The position numbers and the translations under genes were made by a program. The notes under the pieces were generated by a model. That model was given only the letters and a program-made list of their open reading frames with translations, was not told the origin of the DNA and searched no databases. A stretch of DNA of 64,000 nucleotides from Aeoliella mucimassa (lineage in GTDB: Bacteria; Planctomycetota; Planctomycetia; Pirellulales; Lacipirellulaceae). Positions 1-8,304 of this stretch are shown piece after piece (positions within the stretch are counted from its first letter, which is position 1; each line of letters opens with the position of its first letter). The stretch lies in the NCBI RefSeq assembly GCF_007748035.1, contig NZ_CP036278.1, positions 2,108,001-2,172,000 on the forward strand, given 5' to 3'.

Positions 1-846
1 ACTACCGAGTTCGATCAGCTCGCAGCCGACGCCGTAGCCGCTGGATAGATACACCTTGTTATCGCGATAAAGCGGAGTCGGAATCACGGCAACCTGGCCG
101 GGCCAGTCGTGTTGCCAGATGACTTCGCCAGTCGCAGGATCGACTCCAAAGGCTGTCTTTTGCAGCAGCTGAATGTACTGCGGAGAGTCATTGACTTTAG
201 CTTTGATTACCGACGAGTACTGAGCCCCTTCGGTAACATCGGCCGATTGCCATAAGAGCTTGCCGGAAAGCTTATCGAAGGCAGCCATGGCACCTTCGCC
301 ACCGCCGGGTGTGCAGATCACTTGATCGCCATCCACCAGTGGCGACTCCGCGTAGCCCCAGGTGGGCACGCCGCCGCCGAGGTCGAGCATCGAGACTCGC
401 CATAGTTCTTTGCCATCGGTCACCTGACAGCAGATCATGGTGCCGCCGCCGGTCATGGCGTACACCCGGTCGCCATCCACGGTGGGGGTGCTGCGTGGAC
501 CGTCACCCCAGCCGTTCTTGTAGTCAGATACGATGGGGGTGGCCCACAGTTTGTCGCCGGTGGCTTCGTCGAGGGCAATCAGGTGAGTGACTTCGTCGAG
601 CGAACCGAGCACGAACACCTTGCCATCGGCAATCGCTGGCCCTGCGTAGCCGAAACCGACTTCGCGGCTCATCCACACCAACGGTGGGCCTTCGGCTGGC
701 CACTCCTTGAGCAAGCCTGTTTCCTGGGAAACCGCGTCGCGATTCGGACCCATCCACTGAGGCCAGTCGTATTCACCGGCGTGAACCAGCGTGAAGGTGA
801 AAACCAAAGCAGTGCACAAACCTAATGCGTAGCGAGCGATTGCCAT
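1..846 (-). CDS. PQQ-like beta-propeller repeat protein, secreted (partial)
   Basis: This gene runs off the left edge; 282 codons from the N-terminus are visible. The start ATG is at 846 and is followed by a short signal peptide (hydrophobic stretch ending near VHAG, residues 1-21). Then comes a WPQWMGPNRD motif, typical of planctomycete outer-membrane-biogenesis/PQQ-type propellers. Repeated blade motifs follow, such as GKVFVLGSLD...IALDEATGDKLW, GDRVYAMTGGG...DGKELW, and DPATGEVIWQHDWPG. Members are periplasmic or exported eight-bladed propellers. Some are BamB-like scaffolds and others quinoprotein enzymes; no catalytic assignment is possible here. The family call is firm, the function is not. 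Confidence 0.85.
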   Translation of the reverse strand, partial: MAIARYALGLCTALVFTFTLVHAGEYDWPQWMGPNRDAVSQETGLLKEWPAEGPPLVWMSREVGFGYAGPAIADGKVFVLGSLDEVTHLIALDEATGDKLWATPIVSDYKNGWGDGPRSTPTVDGDRVYAMTGGGTMICCQVTDGKELWRVSMLDLGGGVPTWGYAESPLVDGDQVICTPGGGEGAMAAFDKLSGKLLWQSADVTEGAQYSSVIKAKVNDSPQYIQLLQKTAFGVDPATGEVIWQHDWPGQVAVIPTPLYRDNKVYLSSGYGVGCELIELGS

Positions 847-954
847 GCGCAGACCCTCTTCGTGTCGAGTGCTAATGATGTGTCGGCCGGTAGGATGATT
901 GGCCAAGGCGGGTAAGCCGGTCGCCATGATACCAAAAAACGCAGCGCCGGTCTC

Positions 955-2043
955 CTATTTCTCGCCCTCGCTCTCGCTCTCGCTCTCGCTCTCGCTCTCG
1001 CTCTCGCCCTCGTCGCTCGACGGCTCGGTCGGCTCGGTCGGCTCGTTGGTTGCGGGTTTGGGCGTTTCGGCGGTCTTGTCGCTATCACTCGACTCTTTTT
1101 CCGCTTCTTCGGTTTCCTCGGCTTTTTCGGTCGTTTCAGCCGGCTTCTTCTCGGCGGCTGCTTTTTCCGCCGCTTCCTTTTCCGCCGCCTTCTTTTCGTC
1201 TTCGAGTAGCGGGTCGAACACCAACCGAACCGGCCAATTCAGTGGAGGAATCCGGTCGGTGTAGGCCTCGAACAGCAAACTGGCGTTGTCGCTGCTCACC
1301 TCAGCCGGCACATCGAGCAGGGCCGAACTGAAGTTGGCCACGCAAACCAGATCGCCATCTTCGGCCAGGTAGCGGCTGGCACCGGTAACTTCGTTGTGAA
1401 CGAAACCGCTGCCGGCAAACACCCACGGCAGGTCCATTTGTTTCTTCGAGCGGTCGTCGCGAATCCACTTTTGCGCTTTTACGCGGTGATCTTTCCCTTT
1501 TTCGTCCTTCCATTCCACGTAGATATCAATTTGCGTTCCCGTAGGTGGCTTGAACTCCGGGGCGAACTTCACCGGCGTTCCCGGTTCGGCTCCCACGGCC
1601 AGCAATCCCGCGTGAATCACGAACGCTTTGCAGCTAACTACCACGATCGATTCGTGTTCCTTCGTCCGCGGCGTGCAGGCGAACATCTCAAGCAGCCCTT
1701 TTCGCAACGCAATGCGGCCATCGACGATCACCAGATTTTTCTCGCGATCGATCCACGCCCGACCTTCCTTGGTAAGCGGCTTGCCATTTTTGGGTGGGGC
1801 CATGAACGGACGCAGTTTTTCTTCCTCTTCTTCCCAGTCGTCCTCGGCCGGGGGATCGGTGGTTTCTGCTTCCGGCTTGTTCAGCGCCTGGTCGAGGGCA
1901 TCGCCCGACTCTTGCGCGGCCGGCTTAGTTTCGTGGGCCGAAAGCGTTCCCCAAACTCCAAATGCGATCAACGCCAGCGCGGCGACCAGTGTCCACTGGG
2001 TAGCAGAACGCCCAAGCGAGCGGTATGATAAACTTGGTGACAT
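955..2043 (-). CDS. Secreted/anchored acidic protein with Ser-Glu repeat tail
   Basis: A 362-aa protein of unknown function. The start at 2043 is supported by a perfect ribosome site (AAGGAG, 8 nt upstream). Residues about 17-38 form one hydrophobic segment, so the protein is exported or membrane-anchored. An acidic, Pro-rich linker follows (DDWEEEEEK). The middle (about 80-280) is a folded domain beginning WIDREKNLVIVDGRIALRKG and containing TGTQIDIYVEW. The last 80 residues are low complexity (EKEAAEKAAAEKK, then Ser-Glu repeats). The Ser-Glu tail is encoded by a hexanucleotide microsatellite, so its length may vary between strains. The central domain resembles planctomycete-specific YdjY-like proteins, but I cannot confirm that by eye. 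Confidence 0.75.
   Translation of the reverse strand: MSPSLSYRSLGRSATQWTLVAALALIAFGVWGTLSAHETKPAAQESGDALDQALNKPEAETTDPPAEDDWEEEEEKLRPFMAPPKNGKPLTKEGRAWIDREKNLVIVDGRIALRKGLLEMFACTPRTKEHESIVVVSCKAFVIHAGLLAVGAEPGTPVKFAPEFKPPTGTQIDIYVEWKDEKGKDHRVKAQKWIRDDRSKKQMDLPWVFAGSGFVHNEVTGASRYLAEDGDLVCVANFSSALLDVPAEVSSDNASLLFEAYTDRIPPLNWPVRLVFDPLLEDEKKAAEKEAAEKAAAEKKPAETTEKAEETEEAEKESSDSDKTAETPKPATNEPTEPTEPSSDEGESESESESESESEGEK
961..1014. repeat. Hexanucleotide microsatellite (CTCGCT)n
   Basis: Nine near-perfect hexamer units, six of them perfect CTCGCT (967-1002), lie inside the 3' end of the Ser/Glu-tailed protein gene. On the coding strand each unit encodes Ser-Glu. Because the unit is a multiple of three, slippage changes tail length without shifting the frame. 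Confidence 0.9.
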
Positions 2044-2175
2044 GGGAAGACTCCTTCGCGGGGTTAAGTTCCGTACTTGTTCGCCCTGTCCGGCTGGCGG
2101 ATGACTCCGTCGTATACAAGAGTTGGCAAACCGTTTGCTAACCATTGTTTCATCAGGCATTGTATCAGGGAAGTG

Positions 2176-4080
2176 ATGTCGACGACGATTCCAGTTCCGT
2201 GTGATTCGCAGCCCGCGAGTGCTGTTTTTTCTGCCGATGGTAGTGATCCCCGGCTTGTCCAATTTCTTGAACAATGGAAATCGGGCAAGCTCTGGCATAA
2301 GGACGCTCCCCGTAGCCTGACCAAAGGTTGGGCCAATTTGGAAGAGCAGCAGGCTTGGAAACGCTGGGCAAAGTACTTGTCGGCCCGCTCGGATGGTCCG
2401 CTCGACGAATATCAACATGGCAAGTCCGATCCGCTCGACTGGGGTCTGCCCGGTGGCGAGTCGCCCTTGGCCGAAGTAATTGCCTGGCGATCAAGTCTTG
2501 ATGCCATGCTCAAGAAGGCGACCAATGGCAAGCCGAATGCCAAGCTGGAGTCGCTGTTAGCCGAAACCCTGCACGACCTTCAGGAAGGCCCCTCGGCGAG
2601 CCCCCACGCGCTAAAAGCCGTGGTACTGGCTTACCGTCTGCCGGCCCTGGCTTCGTACTTGGAGCCGGCCATGTGGTGGGCGTGCACCGCGGTACTGCTG
2701 AATCTCGTGGCCGAATCGGCCAACGTATCGTCCGAAGCGCTGGAGCCCGAGCCGGTGCTGGTCGCATCGCTGCTGGCTGGCGAGCTGCCGCTGGTGCTGA
2801 GCGTGGTGCTGTCCGAATTGCAGCCGCTGCGGTCGCTTCGCGATGCTGCCCGCAAGTCGCTGAGCGAGGTGCTGATCGCCACCACCGATGGCGAAGGCCT
2901 GATCGACGCCACGTTGCTGCCGGCCATGCCGATGTTGGTGGCCAGTTGGACTCGTTCGCGAGCCATCGGCGAAGAACTCAAGAAGAACTGCTGGTCGAGC
3001 GAGGCCGAAACCCAGTACGAGTGGATGGTGCGGCAGATCATTCGGTTGTCGCGTTCCAGCGGCATGCCGGTGTTCACGGCCGAACCACTGGTCGCCTGGC
3101 CCGCTGGCGTGCTCGATACCGCCTTGGAACTGGCCGGCGACGACGAAGACGACACTGCAGCCGCGGCTCGGTTGGCCAAGGTGCTGCCATCCATCGACGG
3201 CGACTACGACGAAGAAGACCTGCCGGAGCCCTGCGTGGAATCGGAATGGTCGACCCTGGCGGTACTTGCGACCGGGTGGGAAAACTCGTCGTGCCGGGTG
3301 ACGGTTGATTACTCCCGCCCGCAACTTGGTATCGAGATTGAGACGGCCGGTCGAGTGTTAATGTCGGGAGCCTGGGAGACCAAGCTGAGCTTCGCTGGTA
3401 AGAAGTTGGAGCCAGTCGAACAGTGGGAACAGCAATGTTGGCATTCGGACGACGAATGCGACTTCCTCGACCTGGTGCTCGAATACACCAGCGGCGTACG
3501 CCTGGAGCGTCAACTGCTGCTCGGCAAGGAAGATGGCTTCCTGCTGGTACACGACGTGCTACATGGCCCGGCGCAACCTGCTGGCGAATGGCAATACTGC
3601 AGCAATATGCCGCTGTTTGGGGGAGTCACCTTTGCCGGCGAGGAGGAAACTCGCGATGGTCGTTTGCTGGATGTGAAAGGCAACGCGCGGGCGACGGTCA
3701 TGCCGCTGGCCCTGTCGGAATGGCGGATCGAAAAGCGGTTTGGCGAACTCTCCATGGAGAAGCATTCGCTGCAGCTCACGCAGTCGGCCCGATCGACTCG
3801 CCTTAGCTGCCCGCTGTGGTTCGACCTGCGATCACGACGCGCCTCGCGCCCGCGGACCTGGCGACAGCTCACCGTGGCCGAGTCGCTAAAGGTCGTGCCC
3901 GCCGAAGTGGCAGCAGGGTACCGCGTGCAGGTCGGCGACGCCCAGTGGTTGTCGTACCGCTCGTTGGCCCCCAAGGCAAACCGCACCGTGTTGGGCCAAA
4001 ACACAGCTGCCGAAATGCTGCTGGGGCGTTTCTATCGCACTGGTGAGTTTGCCGAAATCCTGGCTGTCGACCCCGCGTAG
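2176..4080 (+). CDS. Conserved hypothetical protein, 634 aa
   Basis: Not recognised. The start at 2176 follows AGGGA, and the reading frame is open to 4080. There is no signal peptide. The N-terminal half (to about 330) is helical and leucine/alanine rich. A short acidic linker follows (GDDEDDTAAAA). The C-terminal half is beta-rich with a pattern WETKLSFAGKKLEPVEQWEQQCWHSDDECDFLDL, like a beta-sandwich of the heparinase II/III C-terminal type, though this is only an impression. It diverges from the acidic secreted protein (132 bp between starts). It ends 9 bp before the YggS gene, suggesting co-transcription with that gene. Confidence 0.7.
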   Translation: MSTTIPVPCDSQPASAVFSADGSDPRLVQFLEQWKSGKLWHKDAPRSLTKGWANLEEQQAWKRWAKYLSARSDGPLDEYQHGKSDPLDWGLPGGESPLAEVIAWRSSLDAMLKKATNGKPNAKLESLLAETLHDLQEGPSASPHALKAVVLAYRLPALASYLEPAMWWACTAVLLNLVAESANVSSEALEPEPVLVASLLAGELPLVLSVVLSELQPLRSLRDAARKSLSEVLIATTDGEGLIDATLLPAMPMLVASWTRSRAIGEELKKNCWSSEAETQYEWMVRQIIRLSRSSGMPVFTAEPLVAWPAGVLDTALELAGDDEDDTAAAARLAKVLPSIDGDYDEEDLPEPCVESEWSTLAVLATGWENSSCRVTVDYSRPQLGIEIETAGRVLMSGAWETKLSFAGKKLEPVEQWEQQCWHSDDECDFLDLVLEYTSGVRLERQLLLGKEDGFLLVHDVLHGPAQPAGEWQYCSNMPLFGGVTFAGEEETRDGRLLDVKGNARATVMPLALSEWRIEKRFGELSMEKHSLQLTQSARSTRLSCPLWFDLRSRRASRPRTWRQLTVAESLKVVPAEVAAGYRVQVGDAQWLSYRSLAPKANRTVLGQNTAAEMLLGRFYRTGEFAEILAVDPA

Positions 4081-4089
4081 AGAATCGTC

Positions 4090-4803
4090 ATGGATCAGGT
4101 TGCTAAAAACCTGGCAGAAGTGCTCGAGCGAATCGCCGACGCCGCCTCGGCAGCGGGACGCGACCCCAGCGAGGTGACGCTGGTGGGTGTCACCAAGTAC
4201 GTCGGCGCGGCTCCCGCGGCCGAACTCGCCAAAGCAGGCTGCCGGTACCTGGGCGAGAATCGCCCGCAGCAACTTTGGGACAAGGCAGATGATCCGGCGT
4301 TCGCTTCGCTCGACGTCGATTGGCACATGATCGGCCATCTGCAACGCAACAAAGTGCCACGCACGGTGGCCCTGTCGAGCCTGATCCACAGTGTCGATAG
4401 CGAGCGATTGCTGGCGGCCATCGACAAAGCGGCCGCAGAGCTTGGCAAGCGGCAACCAGTGCTGCTCGAGGTGAATTGCTCCGGCGATTCGTCGAAGCAT
4501 GGCTTCACAGCCGACGCACTCAAGGAATTCGTGCCGAAGCTCGACGAATTCCCCACGGTCGACGTGCTGGGGCTGATGACCATCGCCTCGGGAGACCGCC
4601 AATTGTCGACCGCGGCCGACAATTTTCGCGAGCTTCGTACGCTCCGCGACGAGTTGCAGCAGGTCGCTCCCCAGGGTGTCGAGCTGTGGGAACTTTCGAT
4701 GGGCATGTCGGGCGACTTCGAAATCGCCATTGCCGAAGGGGCGACCCTTGTTCGAGTCGGATCTGCGTTATGGCAAGGTGTCGATTTGCCGCCGATGGGG
4801 TAG
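4090..4803 (+). CDS. YggS-family pyridoxal phosphate homeostasis protein
   Basis: A 237-aa cytoplasmic protein of the YggS/PLPBP (COG0325) family. It binds pyridoxal 5'-phosphate on a single alanine-racemase-like TIM barrel and buffers free PLP; it has no known enzymatic turnover. The PLP lysine is visible in VTLVGVTKY (about residue 37). Other family motifs are [41 protein letters not shown] and [26 protein letters not shown]. The length matches the family. ispG follows 44 bp downstream on the same strand. Confidence 0.93.
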   Translation: MDQVAKNLAEVLERIADAASAAGRDPSEVTLVGVTKYVGAAPAAELAKAGCRYLGENRPQQLWDKADDPAFASLDVDWHMIGHLQRNKVPRTVALSSLIHSVDSERLLAAIDKAAAELGKRQPVLLEVNCSGDSSKHGFTADALKEFVPKLDEFPTVDVLGLMTIASGDRQLSTAADNFRELRTLRDELQQVAPQGVELWELSMGMSGDFEIAIAEGATLVRVGSALWQGVDLPPMG

Positions 4804-4847
4804 AATGGCGTAATTCCGTCCCCCCGTCTCTCTCTGCCGACCACTCC

Positions 4848-5993
4848 ATGCTCCAGATTCAACGTAATCCCACCCGCAGCGTTCGTATTGGTACCGTGAC
4901 GATCGGCGCCGAGCATCCCATCGCCGTGCAAAGCATGACGGCCACCCAGACCCAGGATATCGACGCCACGGTGGCCCAGGTGCAAGCGTTGCACGAAGCG
5001 GGAGCCGATGTGGTTCGCATTGCGGTGGATAGTACGAAAGACGCCGACGCGATTGCCGAGATCCGCAAACAAACCAAGGCGAATCTCTCGATCGACCTGC
5101 AAGAGAATTACCGCCTGGCCGAATTGGTGGCTCCCCACGTGGAGAAGATTCGCTACAACCCAGGCCATCTCTATCACCACGAACGCACCAAGCCCTGGCA
5201 GGAGAAAGTGGCTTACATCGTCGGGGTGGCGGCGGACAACGATTGTGCGATCCGCATCGGAGTAAACTGCGGCAGCGTCGATCCGGCCAAGGCCGATAAG
5301 TACTCGGCCGACGATTCGATCTCGCCGATGATCGAGAGCGCGGTCGAGCATTGCGAGCATCTCGACTCGTTGGGATTCACGCGGTACTGCGTGTCGCTCA
5401 AAGATTCCGACCCTCGCAAAGTGATCGAAGTGAATACCCGCTTTGCCGAAGCGCGGCCCGACGTTCCGTTGCATCTGGGGGTGACCGAAGCGGGCTTGCC
5501 GCCCGATGGGGTGATCAAAACGCGGATCGCGTTCGAGCAGCTCATCAGCCGCGGCATCGGCGACACGATTCGCGTGTCGCTCACGGTTCCGAACGATCGC
5601 AAGCCCGAGGAAATTGCCGCCGGGCGGGACATTCTGGCCGACATTCGCGCGGGCCGAGTGCGGTCGGTGGTCGACTACGGTCTGGAGACGCTGAACATCA
5701 TCAGTTGCCCCAGTTGCAGCCGCGTGGAAAACGAAGCGTTTGTGGAACTCGCCCAGGACGTGAAGCAGATGACTCGTTACGCGGCCGAGCACGCGATTAC
5801 CATCGCGGTGATGGGGTGCCGAGTCAACGGACCCGGCGAGACCGACGACGCCGATCTGGGGCTATGGTGCGGGCCCAACTTCGTGAATCTCAAGCGCGGA
5901 GAGGAATCGCTCGGGCAGTACCCGTACGATGCCATCTTGCCACGGCTGAAGGAAGAGCTCGATCAGCTAATCGCCCAAAAGCAGAACGTCTAA
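4848..5993 (+). CDS. ispG: 4-hydroxy-3-methylbut-2-enyl diphosphate synthase (flavodoxin/ferredoxin)
   Basis: IspG (GcpE), 381 aa, the penultimate enzyme of the MEP isoprenoid pathway. It reductively opens MEcPP to HMBPP using a [4Fe-4S] cluster. The TIM barrel opens with [22 protein letters not shown]. The cluster-binding region is present: ISCPSCSR (two Cys) and a third Cys in [11 protein letters not shown], followed by the conserved C-terminal domain. Start ATG 4848 fits the family N-terminus; a longer upstream frame is YggS shadow. It is the bacterial single-barrel form of usual length. A strong hairpin follows the stop codon. Confidence 0.97.
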   Translation: MLQIQRNPTRSVRIGTVTIGAEHPIAVQSMTATQTQDIDATVAQVQALHEAGADVVRIAVDSTKDADAIAEIRKQTKANLSIDLQENYRLAELVAPHVEKIRYNPGHLYHHERTKPWQEKVAYIVGVAADNDCAIRIGVNCGSVDPAKADKYSADDSISPMIESAVEHCEHLDSLGFTRYCVSLKDSDPRKVIEVNTRFAEARPDVPLHLGVTEAGLPPDGVIKTRIAFEQLISRGIGDTIRVSLTVPNDRKPEEIAAGRDILADIRAGRVRSVVDYGLETLNIISCPSCSRVENEAFVELAQDVKQMTRYAAEHAITIAVMGCRVNGPGETDDADLGLWCGPNFVNLKRGEESLGQYPYDAILPRLKEELDQLIAQKQNV

Positions 5994-6004
5994 GCACAAA
6001 AAAA

Positions 6005-6036
6005 GCTGGCCCGCGAAAGGAACTTCGCGGGCCAGC
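6005..6036. terminator. Bidirectional intrinsic terminator
   Basis: A perfect 13-bp GC-rich stem (GCTGGCCCGCGAA with its complement) and a 6-nt loop lie between the convergent ispG and the Cys-rich gene. The plus side is followed by a T-rich run (TTTGTTTT). The other side is preceded by an A-run, which reads as a U-tract on the minus strand, so it should end both transcripts. Confidence 0.85.
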
Positions 6037-6066
6037 AATTTGTTTTCGTCTCAAAGCTTCGAGTGC

Positions 6067-6843
6067 TTAGCGACCAGACGACCAACCAACAGTGATCGTG
6101 GGAGGAGTGCTAGGCTTCTCTACCGCCTTGACCGAAGTAATCGTAGCCGGCTGCTTGTAAACCGCGGTCCAAACCGGAGCGGTCGGACGCTTGGTGATTT
6201 GATCGTTCGGATTCAGCAGCAGCGGAGCACTGAAGTCGTTGGCCGAGCTCTCGTTGGCGTTCTCGGGGGCTGGAGTCGGCTCCAGACGTTCCGATTCGCG
6301 GAAGGTCGGTGGAGGCGAGCTCTGCAACGAAGGAGCAGGCGAACTGGTCGAGCTGTTGTAAGCACTACCAGCAGTGCAAGTGGGGCAGCTCGAAACGGTC
6401 GAGTCGTAGCCAGCTTGCACCACACCGGAATTGCAGGTGGAGCAACCACTGCCTGATTGCATGATGACCGGGCGATAGGAGGTTTGGCATCCGCACGACG
6501 ACTGCCCGCAGGTGCTGCAGCTCGGTGAGTAGTACGAAGCGTAATTGGTTGCGTAGTTGTAAGCGGGAGCGTACGACGCTGCGTAGGTGGTCGGAGCAGC
6601 GTAGCCATAACCCACGGTGTAGGCCGGCGCGGGAGCGGGGCCGAACATGCGTTGGCCCAAGCGTCCAATGTACTTGCCGAGGTACCAACCGTCGTAAGCA
6701 TACGAGTTGTATACCACTGGCGAGTAGGTGACTTGTGGCACCGCACACGTGTTGCACTGGGCGCTAGCCGACTGGGCGATAGCACTCATGCCCAGCAATG
6801 CGAGGCAAGCAATCACATATTTCATGGAAAAAGCTTTCATCAT
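6067..6843 (-). CDS. Secreted Cys- and Tyr-rich protein
   Basis: A 258-aa protein (or 252 aa if translation starts at the third Met, 6825). A signal peptide is clear: MKYVIACLALLGMSAIAQSASA then Gln-Cys. The mature part is Tyr/Ala/Ser rich (VVYNSYAYDGWYLGKYIGR; GYGYAAPTTYAASYAPAYN). It carries paired cysteines at CNTC, CSTCGQSSCGC, CSTC and CPTC. The C-terminal third is Pro/Thr rich. Nothing catalytic is visible; a structural or surface role is plausible since planctomycete exported proteins are often Cys-rich. I know no named family. Confidence 0.75.
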   Translation of the reverse strand: MMKAFSMKYVIACLALLGMSAIAQSASAQCNTCAVPQVTYSPVVYNSYAYDGWYLGKYIGRLGQRMFGPAPAPAYTVGYGYAAPTTYAASYAPAYNYATNYASYYSPSCSTCGQSSCGCQTSYRPVIMQSGSGCSTCNSGVVQAGYDSTVSSCPTCTAGSAYNSSTSSPAPSLQSSPPPTFRESERLEPTPAPENANESSANDFSAPLLLNPNDQITKRPTAPVWTAVYKQPATITSVKAVEKPSTPPTITVGWSSGR

Positions 6844-7181
6844 TTATAACTCGTTTGGGAAGAGACGATTTACCCACCCCCCATCTGACTCGTCGCGGTC
6901 GCATAATGCAACCAGTTTCGACAGCTTCTTTGTCAAATGGAAGCAACTTTCACTTAGGCAGACCTTGCCGGTTGGCAAACCCTTGCGGTCGTGGTGGGAG
7001 CGTCCTTTGCGCCCAATGCCCGACATTGCATTCTACTTTAAGCGATAGACCCAAGTTGGCCATGTTGCAAAGAAACCACACACTTTGTGGGCTGATGCGT
7101 AAAGTATTCGCCTGTCGATAGTTGCATTCGCTCGCTGATAAGTAGCGACGCCCCATGCCAGCACTGGACAACTTGGTACCC
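6844..7181. other. Intergenic, nothing recognised
   Basis: About 340 bp between two minus-strand genes. It should contain the promoter of the Cys-rich gene. I see no RNA gene, no clear terminator and no repeat. Confidence 0.5.
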
Positions 7182-7877
7182 TCAGTCCAGTGGCTGCGAG
7201 TCGTCAACTGATACTACGCGTCGCTCCCAGCGACGGTTCGGTCGATGTGCCTGGCGAGCTTGGCGAACGCGACGTTCGTGCAGGTCGTAGAGGTCAGAGA
7301 ACAACTTCCGAATGTCGCCGTTGCAAGCATTGAAGGCGTTATGGAAGTCGCTATCGTCCACCGGCGTAGGAGACTCACGGACCAGATTGCGAAACACCTG
7401 GCGAATAGTTCCCTCGTCAGGCTGTAGCTTAAGCAGCATCGGTAAACCGACGTCGGTATGCGCTGTCACGAGCAGCCCACTCCGATTCCAGCGACTTCGC
7501 CAGCGAACAAGGCGGCGCATCATCACATCGAGTTGTTCGTAACCGTCGATCACCAGCAAGGTGTCTTCGTCGAGCGGAGTGCGGAGCAGTTGCAGGTCTT
7601 TGCGACACTCGTGGGAGTAGAGATCGATGCGTTTCCACTTTTTGCCGAATTCTGCCGCCAGCGGTTCGAGCGCGCAGAGCAAGGTCGACTTGCCGGCGCC
7701 ATGTCGTCCAAGAATCTGTCCTCGCCAAGCGTTGGCCGAAAGCGCTGTAAACAAACTGCGAGGCGAGGCCTCCGGCAACGGAATGTAGGTGACTTCCCGG
7801 GGACCGTTCCAGCAGGTCGAGAAGGGATTCGAATTGCGATCGGGAGGAACCACCAAAGTGCTACTCCTCATCGCCAT
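7182..7877 (-). CDS. Small P-loop ATPase, last gene of a four-gene run
   Basis: A 231-aa protein with a Walker A motif GRHGAGKST (about residues 57-65) and a Walker B-like TLLVIDGYEQL (about 106-116). The C-terminus is basic (ERRVRQARQAHRPNRRWERR). The fold looks like a STAND/ABC-like single NTPase domain; the substrate is unknown. The start at 7877 overlaps the end of the arrestin-like gene by 17 bp, and an alternative ATG at 7871 also overlaps it. Translational coupling is likely. Its neighbours, a membrane protein and an arrestin-like protein, suggest a membrane-associated complex (inference). Confidence 0.75.
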   Translation of the reverse strand: MAMRSSTLVVPPDRNSNPFSTCWNGPREVTYIPLPEASPRSLFTALSANAWRGQILGRHGAGKSTLLCALEPLAAEFGKKWKRIDLYSHECRKDLQLLRTPLDEDTLLVIDGYEQLDVMMRRLVRWRSRWNRSGLLVTAHTDVGLPMLLKLQPDEGTIRQVFRNLVRESPTPVDDSDFHNAFNACNGDIRKLFSDLYDLHERRVRQARQAHRPNRRWERRVVSVDDSQPLD

Positions 7878-8304
7878 CGGGCGATAGTAACGTCGGCAGG
7901 CGAGCGGGGGCTACGTTGCCGAGTTGAAACGATGCTTCGAGCACCTGCTGACGACCCTTCGGCAGGAATAATCGCAGCCTGGCGCACCAGCAGACTTTCA
8001 CGACGATGCCGTCGTAGCTCAGCGGGTTCTCTGGCAGCAGCGTGCGAAACTCCCGGCGACGCGTGAGTTCGACACCGTCAGGGCCATCGGTCGAGTACCG
8101 CTGGAAGTAATGCACGCCGAAATCTTCTTCCCCTTTGCCAGCGGTGTACCAAAGCACCGATAGCTCTGCCGAGCGTACGTCCTGTGCATTGTCGCTGTTC
8201 ACGCAAATGCTGCCGCGCAGTACGTCTCCTGGGGCAAACGGGGTCTCAGCATCGGTGATGCGGATGTCGGCCAACGGCGATTGATTCGCGGCAAGCACTC
8301 TCAT
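7861..8304 (-). CDS. Arrestin-like beta-sandwich protein
   Basis: A 147-aa protein. Its start overlaps the stop of the membrane-protein gene as ATGA (8304-8301). The sequence has arrestin-fold hallmarks: an early TPFAPGDVLRGSICV strand pair, then AELSVLWYTAGKGEEDFGV, and a FRTLLPENPLSYDGIVVKVCWCARLRLFL segment that matches the 'LP..P.S..G.......Y.V.....' pattern of arrestin/Spo0M-type proteins. It ends with a FQLGNV strand. Arrestin-fold proteins bind partners through edge strands and have no catalysis. The call is by motif only; a structure prediction would settle it. Confidence 0.6.
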   Translation of the reverse strand: MRVLAANQSPLADIRITDAETPFAPGDVLRGSICVNSDNAQDVRSAELSVLWYTAGKGEEDFGVHYFQRYSTDGPDGVELTRRREFRTLLPENPLSYDGIVVKVCWCARLRLFLPKGRQQVLEASFQLGNVAPARLPTLLSPDGDEE

